Part shown: positions 17,477-27,414 of the stretch, one piece after another
Layout of the letters: every line of letters begins with the position of its first letter
Numbering within the stretch: position 1 is the stretch's first letter
From: Bacteroidales bacterium
Lineage (GTDB): Bacteria; Bacteroidota; Bacteroidia; Bacteroidales; Muribaculaceae
NCBI GenBank assembly: GCA_015061055.1
Contig: SUXH01000012.1
Location: forward strand, 16,432-80,431
Reading direction: 5' to 3'
DNA: 64,000 bases
Notes under the pieces: generated by a model
Seen by the model: only the letters and a program-made list of their open reading frames with translations
What the model was told of the DNA's origin: nothing
Databases searched by the model: none
Program-made: the position numbers and the translations under genes

Positions 17477-18907
17477 ATGGAGAATCTAAGGAAAATATTA
17501 TATGCGATGCTTGTAGGGGTGGTGATGATGACCACTGCTTGCATTGAGGACGATTTTACTACGAGTAGCAGTGATGTGCTGGAGTTTTCGTGTGATACTT
17601 TGGCATTTGACACTGTGTTTACCGAACTTGGCACACCTACGAAGCGTTTCACTGTGTATAATCGCCATAAGAAGATGATAAATATTTCGTCGGTGAAGTT
17701 TGAAGGGACAAATGGCGGACGATTTTATCTGAATGTCGATGGAATGACCGGCGAGGAGTTTCACGATGTTGAAATACGTGGCGAAGATAGCATATTTGTG
17801 TTTGTTGAGGCGTATATCGATCCTACAAACAAGAACAACCCGATAGAGATTAAAGATAATGTGCAGTTTGTAACCAATGGTGTTACTCAGCGTGTGCTTG
17901 TAACTGCTTGGGGTCAAGATGTGGTGAGGAAATATGGCGAAGTGGTGGAAAGCGATGCACGATTGACTGCCGAAAAGCCATACGTTATTTTTGATTCGCT
18001 TGTGGTGGCAGAAGGCGCTACGCTTACTATCGAACCTGGAGCTACGTTGTGTTTCCATGATGATGCTTATATCGATGTGCGAGGTACGCTTAATGCAATT
18101 GGAACGCAATATGCTCCAATTACATTGCGTGGCGACCGAACAGATAATGTGGTAGGAGATATTGACTTTGATATTATGTCGGGACAATGGGGTGGTGTGT
18201 ATTTCGCTCCTGAGAGTTTCGATAATGAGATACAATATGTGTTGATGCGTGGCTCAACGTTTGGTGTATATGCCGATTCGTGTGGCGTGATGGATCGTCG
18301 CAAGCTACATCTATACAATAGTGTGCTACACAATGCTACAAATGCAGTGCTTTTGTCGATGCACTCGTGGATTGATGCAGAAGGCACTGAGTTCAGCGAT
18401 GCCGGTGGTAACGTGGTGGCATTAATAGGTGGCAAGGTGCGATTTGTGAATTGTACGCTTGCCAATTACTATCTGTTTAGTGCTATCGGTGGTGCAATTC
18501 TTGGGCTTGACTATGTGTTGCCCGAAGATGAAGTGAAAGATGTGCCATTGATGGATGCAAGATTTGATAACTGTGTGATATATGGAATAGCCGGTGACAT
18601 AAATATTGGCGATCTTACCAATTCAAATGTGTATCTTCGTAATTGTTTGTTGAAATCGGCAGGTGAAAATGATGATAATTTTATAAATTGCGTGTGGGAA
18701 GGTGATCCTATGTTTTTCACTATAAGAGAAGATTATATATTTGATTATCGCTTGAAGAATGAGAGCCAGGCAATAGGCAAAGGCGATGCGTCGTTATGTC
18801 CGCAAGAAGCAGCTATTGACCGCTATGGAGTGAATCGTTTCGAACGTGATAGCCTTGATATAGGTGCTTATGTGTGGGTGGAACAAATAGAGGAGGAAAA
18901 GAAGTGA
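17477..18907 (+). CDS. Lipoprotein with right-handed parallel beta-helix region
   Basis: A 476-residue predicted lipoprotein (lipobox MMTTAC). Residues about 30-150 look like a beta-sandwich domain; from about 165 short strand repeats of the parallel beta-helix kind begin (LTIEPGATLCFHDDAYIDVRG, then QWGGVYFAP). Such helices often bind or cleave polysaccharide, but no catalytic residues can be named. It ends with an acidic tail. Its TGA overlaps the ATG of folB by one base, so translation of the two is coupled; this lipoprotein-folB pairing has no obvious metabolic logic. Surface or periplasmic location is inferred from the lipobox. Confidence 0.7.
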   Translation: MENLRKILYAMLVGVVMMTTACIEDDFTTSSSDVLEFSCDTLAFDTVFTELGTPTKRFTVYNRHKKMINISSVKFEGTNGGRFYLNVDGMTGEEFHDVEIRGEDSIFVFVEAYIDPTNKNNPIEIKDNVQFVTNGVTQRVLVTAWGQDVVRKYGEVVESDARLTAEKPYVIFDSLVVAEGATLTIEPGATLCFHDDAYIDVRGTLNAIGTQYAPITLRGDRTDNVVGDIDFDIMSGQWGGVYFAPESFDNEIQYVLMRGSTFGVYADSCGVMDRRKLHLYNSVLHNATNAVLLSMHSWIDAEGTEFSDAGGNVVALIGGKVRFVNCTLANYYLFSAIGGAILGLDYVLPEDEVKDVPLMDARFDNCVIYGIAGDINIGDLTNSNVYLRNCLLKSAGENDDNFINCVWEGDPMFFTIREDYIFDYRLKNESQAIGKGDASLCPQEAAIDRYGVNRFERDSLDIGAYVWVEQIEEEKK

Positions 18908-19266
18908 TGGAATGCAGTGTTAAGCTTGAACGAATGCACTTCTATGCCTATCATGGAGTGATGGAACAGGAACGCCGAGTGGGAAATGACTTTGAGGTTA
19001 CGCTTGAGGTGTGGTATCCATTTGAAAATGCATTGGAGAGCGATAACCTTGAAGATACATTAAATTATGCTACGTTGTATGCTATTGTAGAGCGTGAAAT
19101 GGCAGTACCAAGCCGATTGCTTGAACGAGTAGCAGGTAGAATTATATCTGCTATAAAGAAAGATATTCCGTTGGTAACGGCAGGGGTTATTTCAATTACA
19201 AAGCTTCACCCTCCATTCAAGTGTGATATGCCACATGGCGGTGCTGCAGTTACAATAAAGTGGTAA
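18907..19266 (+). CDS. folB: Dihydroneopterin aldolase
   Basis: A 119-residue folate-pathway enzyme that converts dihydroneopterin to hydroxymethyl-dihydropterin and glycolaldehyde. Family motifs are the N-terminal MHFYAYHGV, the substrate-contacting DTLNYATLY, and the catalytic Lys in ITKLHPPFK. I start it at the ATG at 18907, whose A is the last base of the upstream stop codon; an in-frame start at 18874 would add 11 residues inside the previous gene. The length is normal. Glutaminase follows 12-21 bases later. Confidence 0.93.
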   Translation: MECSVKLERMHFYAYHGVMEQERRVGNDFEVTLEVWYPFENALESDNLEDTLNYATLYAIVEREMAVPSRLLERVAGRIISAIKKDIPLVTAGVISITKLHPPFKCDMPHGGAAVTIKW

Positions 19267-19287
19267 ATAAATATTATCGTGAAAAAT

Positions 19288-20202
19288 ATGGACTATCAAC
19301 AAATTCTTGAAAATATATATAAGTCGATTCTTCCTTATGCGAAAGAAGGGAAGCAGGCCGATTATATTCCGGAACTTGCTAAGGTAAATCCCGATCAATT
19401 TGGAATGAGTATTCACACTATTTATGGTGAAATCTACTCGATTGAAAGTGCTGATGTGAGATTTTCTATTCAGAGTATTTCTAAGGTGTTTGCTCTTGCG
19501 ATGTGTCTGTCTATAAAAGGTGATGATTTGTGGACGAAGGTTGGCAAAGAACCTTCGGGAACTGCATTTAATTCGCTTGTGCAACTTGAAGTGGAGAAAG
19601 GAGTGCCGAGAAATCCATTTATCAACGCCGGAGCGATAGTGATGGCTGATATTTTGATGTCGCATTTTGAAAATCCTGAGGAAGAATTTCTTGCCTTTGT
19701 GCGTGCAGTGGCTGGCGATGAAACCATCTCTTATAATGAGAATGTGGCAACTTCGGAACGTGAAACAGGCTATCTAAATGCTGCTATTGCCAACTTGTTG
19801 AAATATCATGGGACAATTGATAATGATATTGAACGAGTGTTACACTTTTATTTCTTGATGTGTTCGGTGGAGATGAGTTGTATGGAGCTTTCGCGCGCTT
19901 TCTTGGTGTTTGCTAATCACCGAAAAAAGTTTGATTATAATGGCGTAACTCTCACGTCGTCGCAAGTGAAACGTATGAATGCAATTATGCAAACTTGTGG
20001 TTTCTATGACGAAGCAGGAGAATTTTCTTATCTTGTAGGATTGCCTGGCAAGAGTGGAGTGGGAGGTGGTATTGTTGCAATCTATCCGTTACAATATTCG
20101 GTTGCAGTGTGGAGCCCTCGCCTTAATTCAAAGGGTAATTCTGTAATGGGAATAAAGGCTTTGGAACTGTTTACCACCGAAACAAAAGAGTCGATATTCT
20201 GA
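19288..20202 (+). CDS. glsA: Glutaminase A
   Basis: A serine-dependent glutaminase of about 304 residues with the beta-lactamase-like fold, hydrolysing glutamine to glutamate and ammonia. The SxxK catalytic motif is in SIQSISKVF (Ser63 and Lys66 from this start); the family regions GNPFINAGAI-like (PRNPFINAGAIV) and GLPGKSGVGGG are present. An in-frame GTG at 19279 could extend it by three codons; the ATG at 19288 is preferred. It lies in the same direction as folB with a short gap and may share its transcript. In enteric bacteria this enzyme supports acid tolerance, which is interesting given AspT/AspD in the same window. Confidence 0.93.
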   Translation: MDYQQILENIYKSILPYAKEGKQADYIPELAKVNPDQFGMSIHTIYGEIYSIESADVRFSIQSISKVFALAMCLSIKGDDLWTKVGKEPSGTAFNSLVQLEVEKGVPRNPFINAGAIVMADILMSHFENPEEEFLAFVRAVAGDETISYNENVATSERETGYLNAAIANLLKYHGTIDNDIERVLHFYFLMCSVEMSCMELSRAFLVFANHRKKFDYNGVTLTSSQVKRMNAIMQTCGFYDEAGEFSYLVGLPGKSGVGGGIVAIYPLQYSVAVWSPRLNSKGNSVMGIKALELFTTETKESIF

Positions 20203-20204
20203 TT

Positions 20205-20588
20205 CTATACTACGCGTTTGAAGGCTGATAGGAAAGATAATTCGTCGATGTGCTCACTGAGTGCATCGATGATTTTTTTTATGGCTTCGGGCGACGCATC
20301 ACGATTGTTGAATAACAAGGTGGAGTTGGTGTGTGATGTGAGTTTGATGTAGTATGTTATTCGTGTAGGTTCGCTTGTCGTGTTATCGAGCGCGTCGACG
20401 ATTTGTGTGGCGATGTTAAGGAATGCATCGGCAGAGCAACGGTCTTCGCCATCTTCGCGAGTGTCGCCATTCTTAAAACAATAGAACACTTTGTAGCGAG
20501 ATGCTACGTTAGCTATCGTGGTTTGAACGAAGGTGTCGTTATCAACCTTCAGGTCAAAATCAATAACCTTGATTTCTTCAGCAGTCAT
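20205..20588 (-). CDS. Unknown 127-residue protein at the end of the suf operon
   Basis: I do not recognise this protein. It is soluble, slightly acidic, and predicted to mix strands (ITYYIKLTSH) and a C-terminal helix (SPEAIKKIIDALSEHIDEL). It contains only two cysteines (about residues 37 and 50) and no known iron-sulfur scaffold motif. It begins 17 bases after the stop of sufS on the same strand, so it is probably the last gene of the sufBCDS transcript. Its 3' end almost touches glsA, which is convergent. Confidence 0.65.
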   Translation of the reverse strand: MTAEEIKVIDFDLKVDNDTFVQTTIANVASRYKVFYCFKNGDTREDGEDRCSADAFLNIATQIVDALDNTTSEPTRITYYIKLTSHTNSTLLFNNRDASPEAIKKIIDALSEHIDELSFLSAFKRVV

Positions 20589-20605
20589 AATAATAAGAAT
20601 ATTGT

Positions 20606-21829
20606 TTATCCAAACATCTTAGCAGTGCGTTCTACAGCCGCAATGAATGCATCTACTTCCTCCATAGTGTTGTATACACCAAAAGAAGCTCTTACAGTGC
20701 CTTCAACTCCAAGTCGATGCATAAGTGGCTCGGCGCAGTGGTGTCCTGTGCGAACTGCTATGCCAAGTTTGTCGAGGATAGTCCCCATATCATAAGAGTT
20801 GATATTGTTGACAAGGAACGAGATAACGGCACTCTTGTCGGGCGACGTTCCGTAAATTTTCATTCCGGGTATTTTCATTAGTCCTTCGGTTGCAGCTTTC
20901 ATCAGGGCATCTTCGTGTGCTGCAATATTTTCGATACCGATGTTGTTGATAAATCGAATAGCTTCGGCAAATGCAGCTATTCCGACAAAATCGGGTGTGC
21001 CGGCTTCAAACTTATATGGAAGTCTTGCAAATGTTGTCTTTTCGAACGACACTGTGCCAATCATCTCGCCACCACCTTGGTAAGGAGGCATTTGTTCGAG
21101 GAACTTTTTCTTTCCATAAAGTACACCTACACCTGTTGGGCCATACATTTTGTGAGCCGAGAAAGCATAGAAGTCAGCCTTAAGGTCTTGCACGTCAACC
21201 TTCATATAAGACACAGCTTGTGCGCCATCTACAAGAACAGGAATGCCATGCTTGTGAGCTATGTGAATCATTTCTTTCACAGGATTCACAGTACCAAGTA
21301 CATTGGAAACGTGGCTGATTGCAACGAAACGCGTGTTTTCGGTGAAAAGATCTTCGTAGGCTTGAATGTCGACTTCTCCCTTGTCGTTGATAGGAACTAC
21401 GCGTAAGTGAATACGCTTGTTACGTTGAATGAGTTGCCAAGGCACTATATTGGCGTGGTGTTCCATTGCAGTGATGATGATTTCATCGCCATGCGAGAAT
21501 GCTCCTCCAAAAGATGACGCTACGAGATTAATGGCTTCGGTGGTGCCGCGAGTGAAAACTATTTCTTCAGTACTTGCTGCATTTATATATTCTCGCACCA
21601 TTTCGCGAGTTAGTTCTTGGCGGTCGGTGGCTTGCTGTGACAATGAGTGAACTCCGCGATGCACATTAGCTTTCAGATTGCGATACATATAGCTTATGGC
21701 ATCGACCACACAATCGGGTGTTTGCGAAGTAGCCGCATTGTCGAGGTAGATTAATGGCTTTCCGTTAATCGTGGTGTTGAGAATAGGGAATTGCTCTCGT
21801 ATTGTCAATATGTCTTGTGAAGTCAGCAT
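20606..21829 (-). CDS. sufS: Cysteine desulfurase SufS
   Basis: A 407-residue group II cysteine desulfurase. It takes sulfur from L-cysteine for the SUF iron-sulfur cluster pathway. The PLP-binding lysine is in AFSAHKMYGPTG, the PLP-contacting His in MEHHANIVPW, and the persulfide cysteine in the RTGHHCAEPL loop. The length is typical. It starts 18 bases after sufD. No SufE or SufU partner is encoded in this window, so the sulfur acceptor must be elsewhere or another protein. Confidence 0.95.
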   Translation of the reverse strand: MLTSQDILTIREQFPILNTTINGKPLIYLDNAATSQTPDCVVDAISYMYRNLKANVHRGVHSLSQQATDRQELTREMVREYINAASTEEIVFTRGTTEAINLVASSFGGAFSHGDEIIITAMEHHANIVPWQLIQRNKRIHLRVVPINDKGEVDIQAYEDLFTENTRFVAISHVSNVLGTVNPVKEMIHIAHKHGIPVLVDGAQAVSYMKVDVQDLKADFYAFSAHKMYGPTGVGVLYGKKKFLEQMPPYQGGGEMIGTVSFEKTTFARLPYKFEAGTPDFVGIAAFAEAIRFINNIGIENIAAHEDALMKAATEGLMKIPGMKIYGTSPDKSAVISFLVNNINSYDMGTILDKLGIAVRTGHHCAEPLMHRLGVEGTVRASFGVYNTMEEVDAFIAAVERTAKMFG

Positions 21830-21847
21830 ATATTATAGTGTGGAACA

Positions 21848-23224
21848 TTAATCAATGTTGTTGATGATTTCGTGGCAATCGTTACCACATTGTTGGCAAA
21901 GTGTCAGTTTGCCGTAAAGGCGCTTGTCGATAAGATGTCGAAGTCGGTCTTTTAGCGAATCCATACGGACAGAAGCAATGATATCGGTCATAAAAGCCTG
22001 CATAAGCAACATTCGAGCTTCATCTTTCGAAATACCTCGAGTCTGCATATAGAAGATAGCATCTTGGTCAAGCTGTCCTATAGTTGAGCCATGGCTACAC
22101 TTCACATCATCGGTGTAAATCTCGAGTTGTGGCTTGGTGTACATCTTTGCTTTGTTTGAAGTGCAGATGTTTTTGTTGCCTTGATAAGCTTCTACTTTAG
22201 GAGAATCAGGGTCAACGAGTATTCTTCCGCTGAAAGCTCCTCGTGCGTTGTCTTCGAGAATGTATTTAAAGAGTTCGTTGCTTGAACAGTGTCCTACGTG
22301 GTGGCATATATCAGTGTGGTTGTCGATGTGTTGTTCTCCACCGGCAATAGCCATTCCGTAAAGGTGAGTTTCACAATGTTCGCCAACTACGTCTATGCGA
22401 TAGTCGTTGCGTGTAGAGCCATTCACGAGAGTGATACCATTAAGAAGTAGGTTGGAACCTTCTTCTTGTCGTGCCCATATTGATGATACACGATGAGTGT
22501 GTTCGCCCGACTCTTCAAGATCGTAAAGGTCGAATGATGAATTTTTGCCGGCAAATATCTCTACAACTTGTGTATTTAGGAAATCAAGCTCTTGATTTTG
22601 AGTGTGATCGCACACGAGCATTTTGGCGTGCGCATTTTCTTCAAGAATGATTAAAATTCGTCGGCAAGCCATAACAGGAATCGAGGCGTTCAGAATATTG
22701 ACAAGTTGCAAAGGTTTTTCGAGGGTAACATTCTTTGGAATGTATATAAGTAATGCATCTTGCGCAAGCAGTGTATTAAGAGCCACAACCGGATTGTCGA
22801 TATGAGCAAGTGTGCCGTAGTATTGACTGATAAGCTCGCTGTGTGATGTTGCAAATTGGCGCACAGAACCGGTAAGCACGCCTTCGGGTAAACCGATTGA
22901 AGAAGTGCGACTGCTGTAATAAGTGTCGTTGAAAGAGAAATACAACCACGTACTCATATTAGGAACATCGCAACGGAATGCATTGGCAGTATCTGCCCCG
23001 AAGTCGAAACGATTGATGTTAACACCATAGTCGGGGGCAAAGATGTCCTCGAGATTAGTGGTTTCGTAGTTTTCGTCGCCTTTCACAGGAAGTTGCTTGC
23101 CCTTGAGAGCCTCAAGTGCTTTGGTACGCAGTGCATTCATAACGACGATAGAATGCGATTCGATAACACTGCGATTTTTCTTGAAAAGGTCGATATATTG
23201 TTTTAATGATGACATAAGAGGCAA
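21848..23224 (-). CDS. sufD: Fe-S assembly scaffold subunit SufD
   Basis: A 458-residue SufD, paralogue of SufB and partner in the SufBC2D scaffold. The beta-helix core is seen as short strand repeats in the middle; the C-terminal helical part carries the conserved HGSTIGQLDQDAIFYMQTRG segment, with the His used at the cluster assembly site. The last 20 residues contain LCQQCGND, a CxxC not typical of all SufD proteins. The gene lies 6 bases after sufC and before sufS. Confidence 0.93.
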   Translation of the reverse strand: MPLMSSLKQYIDLFKKNRSVIESHSIVVMNALRTKALEALKGKQLPVKGDENYETTNLEDIFAPDYGVNINRFDFGADTANAFRCDVPNMSTWLYFSFNDTYYSSRTSSIGLPEGVLTGSVRQFATSHSELISQYYGTLAHIDNPVVALNTLLAQDALLIYIPKNVTLEKPLQLVNILNASIPVMACRRILIILEENAHAKMLVCDHTQNQELDFLNTQVVEIFAGKNSSFDLYDLEESGEHTHRVSSIWARQEEGSNLLLNGITLVNGSTRNDYRIDVVGEHCETHLYGMAIAGGEQHIDNHTDICHHVGHCSSNELFKYILEDNARGAFSGRILVDPDSPKVEAYQGNKNICTSNKAKMYTKPQLEIYTDDVKCSHGSTIGQLDQDAIFYMQTRGISKDEARMLLMQAFMTDIIASVRMDSLKDRLRHLIDKRLYGKLTLCQQCGNDCHEIINNID

Positions 23225-23230
23225 ATGTGA

Positions 23231-24010
23231 TTAGTCGATTTTATTGTCGATTTCTTCCTTAATCCAGTCGTATCCTTTATCTTCGAGAACGAGAGCAAGT
23301 TCGGGACCGCCCGATTTTACGATTTTACCTTTGTAAAGCACGTGAACGAAGTCGGGTTTGATATAATCGAGTAATCGCTGATAGTGAGTGATTACGATAG
23401 TGGCGTTATTCTCGTTTTTGAGTTTGTTTACGCCACCGGCCACAATGCGAAGGGCATCGATGTCGAGCCCGCTGTCGGTTTCGTCGAGAATCGACAATTT
23501 AGGTTCGAGCACTGCCATTTGGAATATTTCGTTACGTTTCTTTTCACCACCTGAGAATCCTTCGTTCACTGAGCGTGAAGCGAGTTTGTTGTCGAGTTCG
23601 ACGATGGCACGCTTTTCGCGCATAAGTTTCAAGAAATCGCTTGCCGAGATAGGTTCTTGGTTGAAATATTTACGCTTTTCGTTCACCGCAGCACGCATAA
23701 AGTTCACCATCGACACTCCCGGGATTTCCACAGGGTATTGGAAACTGAGAAAAAGTCCTTCGTGTGAACGATCTTCGGGTGATAGTTCAAGAAGATTTTT
23801 ACCATCGAAATTGACTGAGCCGTCGGTAACGATATAAGCCGGATTGCCTGTAAGCACAGCCGATAGTGTACTCTTTCCCGAACCATTAGGTCCCATAATA
23901 GCGTGAACTTCTCCAGGACGAATTTCGAGATTTACTCCTTTAAGAATTTCTTTACCTTCAATACTTGCGTGAAGGTCTTTTATTGTGAGCAGGTTTGGTT
24001 TGTTTTCCAT
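23231..24010 (-). CDS. sufC: Fe-S assembly ATPase SufC
   Basis: A 259-residue ABC-type ATPase that drives the SufBCD scaffold. Walker A is GPNGSGKST, the signature region is FSGGEKKRNEIFQM, Walker B runs into LSILDETDSGLDID, and the switch histidine is in IVITHYQRLL. The length and the variant signature are typical of SufC rather than of transport ABC proteins. It starts 27 bases after sufB and ends 6 bases before sufD. Confidence 0.97.
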   Translation of the reverse strand: MENKPNLLTIKDLHASIEGKEILKGVNLEIRPGEVHAIMGPNGSGKSTLSAVLTGNPAYIVTDGSVNFDGKNLLELSPEDRSHEGLFLSFQYPVEIPGVSMVNFMRAAVNEKRKYFNQEPISASDFLKLMREKRAIVELDNKLASRSVNEGFSGGEKKRNEIFQMAVLEPKLSILDETDSGLDIDALRIVAGGVNKLKNENNATIVITHYQRLLDYIKPDFVHVLYKGKIVKSGGPELALVLEDKGYDWIKEEIDNKID

Positions 24011-24037
24011 ATTCCTTCGTTGTTTTCGATTGTTATA

Positions 24038-25522
24038 TTATCCTACACTGCCTTCGAGTGAGATTGAAAGAAGCTTTTGTGCTTCGACGGCAAATTCCAT
24101 AGGCAGTTTTGCCATTACCTCTTTAGCATATCCGTTTACGATAAGACCAATTGCGTCTTCGGTTGGAATTCCTCGTTGGTTGCAGTAGAATATCTGTTCT
24201 TCGTTAATTTTGGATGTTGTAGCCTCGTGTTCCACCACTGATGAGTCGTTTTGTACATCAATGTAAGGGAAAGTGTGTGCTCCACAAGTGTCGGTGAGCA
24301 GAAGGCTGTCGCACTGAGTGAAGTTGCGGCTGTTGGTAGCATTGGGTAATACTTTTACAAGGCCTCGATAGCTGTTTTGACTTTTTCCCGAGGATATTCC
24401 TTTCGACACGATTGTGCTACGGGTGTTCTTGCCGATGTGAATCATTTTGGTACCGGTGTCGGCTTGCTGATGATTGTTGGTGACGGCTACCGAGTAGAAT
24501 TCTCCTACCGAGTTGTTGCCTTTCAATACACAACTTGGATATTTCCAAGTGATAGCCGATCCTGTTTCCACTTGTGTCCACGATATTTTTGAGAAATCGC
24601 CACGACACAATCCTCGCTTGGTTACGAAATTGTAGATACCGCCTTTACCGTCTTTGTCGCCGGGATACCAATTTTGAACGGTTGAATATTTCACTTCGGC
24701 TCGGTCTTCTACGATTATTTCGACGATGGCTGCGTGAAGTTGGTTTTCATCGCGCATTGGAGCTGTGCAACCTTCGAGGTAGCTCACATAAGCGTCGTCG
24801 TCGGCAACTATTAAAGTGCGCTCAAATTGTCCTGTATCTTTAGCATTGATGCGGAAATAAGTGGATAATTCCATAGGGCAACGTACACCCTTGGGGATAT
24901 ATACAAACGAGCCATCCGAGAAAACCGCACTATTTAGAGCTGCATAGAAATTGTCCCGGTAGCTTACCACCGAACCAAGATATTTTTTAACTAAGTCGGG
25001 ATAGTCTTTGATAGCTTCCGAAATGGAACAGAATATTACACCAAGTTCGGCAAGGCGTTCTTTGTAAGTGGTTTTCACACTCACACTGTCCATAACGGCA
25101 TCGACAGCAATGCCCGACAGACGCATTTGTTCTTCGAGAGATATTCCGAGTTTGTCAAAAGTTTTGCGCACTTCAGGATCTACCTCATCAAGACTCTTGG
25201 GGCCCTCTTTTTGTTTAGGCGCAGCAAAGTAGCTTATGTCTTGAAAATCGATTTCGGGGATGTCAAGATGTGCCCAATTAGGAGGGGTAAGAGTGAGCCA
25301 ATAGCGATAAGCCTCAAGGCGAAAGTTGAGCATCCATTCGGGTTCTCCTTTCACTTGAGAGATGTAGCACACCACTTCTTCATTAAGCCCCTTAGGGATA
25401 ATGTGCATATCGATATCGGTTACGAAGCCATATTTATAATCGCTATTGGTAGCGTTATGTATTATCTCTTCGCTTTCGTTTTGTCTGTTTTTTTCGTTTT
25501 TGTTATTTTCGTATGACTTCAT
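24038..25522 (-). CDS. sufB: Fe-S assembly scaffold subunit SufB
   Basis: A 494-residue SufB, the main scaffold on which clusters are built. The family blocks are clear: [20 protein letters not shown], the strand with [14 protein letters not shown], and the C-terminal block with [12 protein letters not shown]. The cysteine in the [13 protein letters not shown] region is in the conserved assembly area. It is the first gene of sufBCDS plus one unknown gene, all minus strand. The ATG at 25522 follows a 135-base leader if the -7 box at 25658-25665 is used. The first 25 residues are Asn/Glu/Lys-rich and poorly conserved. Confidence 0.96.
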   Translation of the reverse strand: MKSYENNKNEKNRQNESEEIIHNATNSDYKYGFVTDIDMHIIPKGLNEEVVCYISQVKGEPEWMLNFRLEAYRYWLTLTPPNWAHLDIPEIDFQDISYFAAPKQKEGPKSLDEVDPEVRKTFDKLGISLEEQMRLSGIAVDAVMDSVSVKTTYKERLAELGVIFCSISEAIKDYPDLVKKYLGSVVSYRDNFYAALNSAVFSDGSFVYIPKGVRCPMELSTYFRINAKDTGQFERTLIVADDDAYVSYLEGCTAPMRDENQLHAAIVEIIVEDRAEVKYSTVQNWYPGDKDGKGGIYNFVTKRGLCRGDFSKISWTQVETGSAITWKYPSCVLKGNNSVGEFYSVAVTNNHQQADTGTKMIHIGKNTRSTIVSKGISSGKSQNSYRGLVKVLPNATNSRNFTQCDSLLLTDTCGAHTFPYIDVQNDSSVVEHEATTSKINEEQIFYCNQRGIPTEDAIGLIVNGYAKEVMAKLPMEFAVEAQKLLSISLEGSVG

Positions 25523-25907
25523 TGTTTAGTCGTAGTTTCTTTTTGATCGTATTCGGCATAATGACATAAGAATGCCAGACTTATGTAAAAGTGCCTTATA
25601 TTGTTAAAAACAATTCACGTATCGAGTAGTTTGTCAAATGCAGTTAACAATAAAATGCAAAGTTACGAAAAATCGTGGTATTTACCGAATTTAAACAGGT
25701 GAAGAATTGCTGAAAAGTGAATTAAAAGAGAAACGGATAATTCTGTTTGAATATAATTATGATAATGAAAGTATTAAATATTGGTTATAGGTACGTTTTG
25801 TGTTGACTTTTTTGTTAAATTTGCGTTGAATTTACAGGTAAAATTAGTATTAAATTTTCAGTTTAACACCGTTAGAAAAGTGATAGATATTATTGTCGTG
25901 TAATTAG
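25523..25907. promoter_or_regulatory. Divergent intergenic region between sufB and the patatin gene
   Basis: 385 bases without coding potential. On the minus strand TAACTTTG (25658-25665) is a -7 candidate for the suf operon. On the plus strand TAAATTTG (25816-25823) is a -7 candidate for the patatin gene. Neither has a well-spaced -33 TTTG. No clear Fur- or IscR-like palindrome is apparent by eye. Confidence 0.5.
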
Positions 25908-26777
25908 ATGATTGAGGTTTTGAATGATAGAAAGGTGGTTTTAGATGAGCGTTCCGGGCTTGTGCTTGAGGGTGGAGGAATGCGTGGAGTGTTCACTTGT
26001 GGAGTGCTCGATAATTTTATGGATCGAGGTATCCGTTTCCCTTATACAATTGGAGTGAGTGCGGGCGCTTGTAATGGTCTTTCGTATATGTCGGGACAAC
26101 GTGGCCGCGCTAAATATAGTAATATCGACTTGCTAGAAAAGTATAGATATATTGGCTTAAAGCATCTTTTGCTAAAGAGGAATATAATGGATTTTGACCT
26201 TCTTTTTAACGTGTTCCCCAATAAGATAATTCCGTATGATTATGAAGCGTATGCTAAATGCAAAGAGCGCTATGAAATGGTAACTACGAGCTGTAAAACA
26301 GGTGAGGCTTGCTATTATGATGAAAAACACTCGCCGCAACGAATAATAGATATTGTAAAGGCATCGAGTAGCCTGCCATTTGTGTGCCCAATTGCATACG
26401 TAGATGAAAAACCGATGCTCGATGGAGGTATCGCCGATTCAATTCCGCTGCTTCGGGCTCGAGAGCAAGGTTTTGATAATAATGTGGTGGTGTTGACGCG
26501 CAATCGTGGCTATAGGAAGCCGGATAAACCTTCGAGTGTTCCAATGTTGTTCTATCGCAAATATCCTCGACTTCGTGAGGCTATTGCAAATAGAAATTTG
26601 CTATATAACGAACAGCTCGAACTTGTGGAACGTCTTGAAACTGAAGGAGAGCTGATTGTGATACGTCCTGAAAAACCTGTCGTGGTTGATCGAATGGAGC
26701 GAGATACAAAAAAGTTGCTCGATCTCTATAATGAAGGTTATGAGTGTGCTTCAAAAATAGATTTCGAGCAAGTCTAA
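25908..26777 (+). CDS. Patatin-like phospholipase family protein
   Basis: A 289-residue cytoplasmic or membrane-associated lipid acyl hydrolase of the bacterial patatin family (YjjU-like). The oxyanion-hole motif is EGGGMRGVFTCGV, the nucleophile motif is GVSAG (about residues 49-53), and the catalytic Asp is in MLDGGIADSIP. The region after about residue 200 (RNRGYRKPDKPSS...) matches the C-terminal extension typical of this subgroup. The lipid substrate is unknown. It is monocistronic and converges on the thioredoxin gene 7 bases away. Confidence 0.9.
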   Translation: MIEVLNDRKVVLDERSGLVLEGGGMRGVFTCGVLDNFMDRGIRFPYTIGVSAGACNGLSYMSGQRGRAKYSNIDLLEKYRYIGLKHLLLKRNIMDFDLLFNVFPNKIIPYDYEAYAKCKERYEMVTTSCKTGEACYYDEKHSPQRIIDIVKASSSLPFVCPIAYVDEKPMLDGGIADSIPLLRAREQGFDNNVVVLTRNRGYRKPDKPSSVPMLFYRKYPRLREAIANRNLLYNEQLELVERLETEGELIVIRPEKPVVVDRMERDTKKLLDLYNEGYECASKIDFEQV

Positions 26778-26784
26778 AGAACTA

Positions 26785-27144
26785 CTATTTAAGTAGTATA
26801 TCATTGATTGCTTGACTAAGCTCTTTTTTAGGAAATGTACCGGTGGCTATTTGTGGAGCATTGTTCATTGGAATGAACACAAGGGTAGGAACCGATCTGA
26901 TATTAAATATTGAAGATAGCTCGGGCTCGTCGTCTACGTTCACTTTGTAAATGTCTACTTTGCCATTGTATTCATTGGCAAGTTCATCAATTATAGGAGA
27001 AAGGGCTTTGCATGGGGCGCACCACGAAGCATAGAAGTCGATTAAAGCTGGCTTATCGCCAAGAAATTTCCATTCGTTGGGACTTTGTTCAAAATTAGCT
27101 ACTCGTCTTAAGAATCCGCCTTTAGATAGATGTATTGTTGCCAT
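26785..27144 (-). CDS. Thioredoxin
   Basis: A 119-residue thioredoxin with the active site WCAPC (a variant of the canonical WCGPC; Ala between the cysteines' flanks changes redox potential slightly) and the cis-proline in RSVPTLVF. It starts directly with a cytosolic N-terminus of about 25 residues before the fold, with no signal peptide. It is a disulfide reductase by family. The gene is monocistronic with its own promoter at 27187-27218. Confidence 0.93.
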   Translation of the reverse strand: MATIHLSKGGFLRRVANFEQSPNEWKFLGDKPALIDFYASWCAPCKALSPIIDELANEYNGKVDIYKVNVDDEPELSSIFNIRSVPTLVFIPMNNAPQIATGTFPKKELSQAINDILLK

Positions 27145-27186
27145 ATCTTGTGTAGTTCTTTGATGTTATTATTCTGATTTTTATTG

Positions 27187-27218
27187 CAAAATTAATAGCA
27201 TATATGGCTTTTGTCAAA
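27187..27218 (-). promoter_or_regulatory. Bacteroidota promoter for thioredoxin
   Basis: On the minus strand a -33 TTTG (27215-27218) and a -7 TAATTTTG (27187-27194) are 20 bases apart, about 40 bases before the ATG. Confidence 0.75.
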
Positions 27219-27355
27219 TTGATTTATTTTATATACATATAGGTGTTATCTATGAAATAAGTCAGACCTCGTATCACTACGAAGCCTGATTGAAACCTTA
27301 ATCTTATTTTAATACTATGAAAAACACATAGCAAATATACTATTTCTAAAAAAAG

Positions 27356-27389
27356 AAACCAAACACTATATGTTTATAATGTTTGGTTT
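27356..27389 (-). terminator. Intrinsic terminator after slyD
   Basis: A 10-bp stem (27356-27365 with 27380-27389) followed on the minus strand by CTTTTTTTAG. It begins 26 bases after the slyD stop codon. Confidence 0.8.
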
Positions 27390-27414
27390 TTAGTATATTT
27401 TAACTTTTGTGCTA

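Noticed and set aside
18874..18906. Longer folB start
   Set aside because: The extra residues come from the previous gene's 3' end; the ATG overlapping the stop codon gives a normal FolB length.
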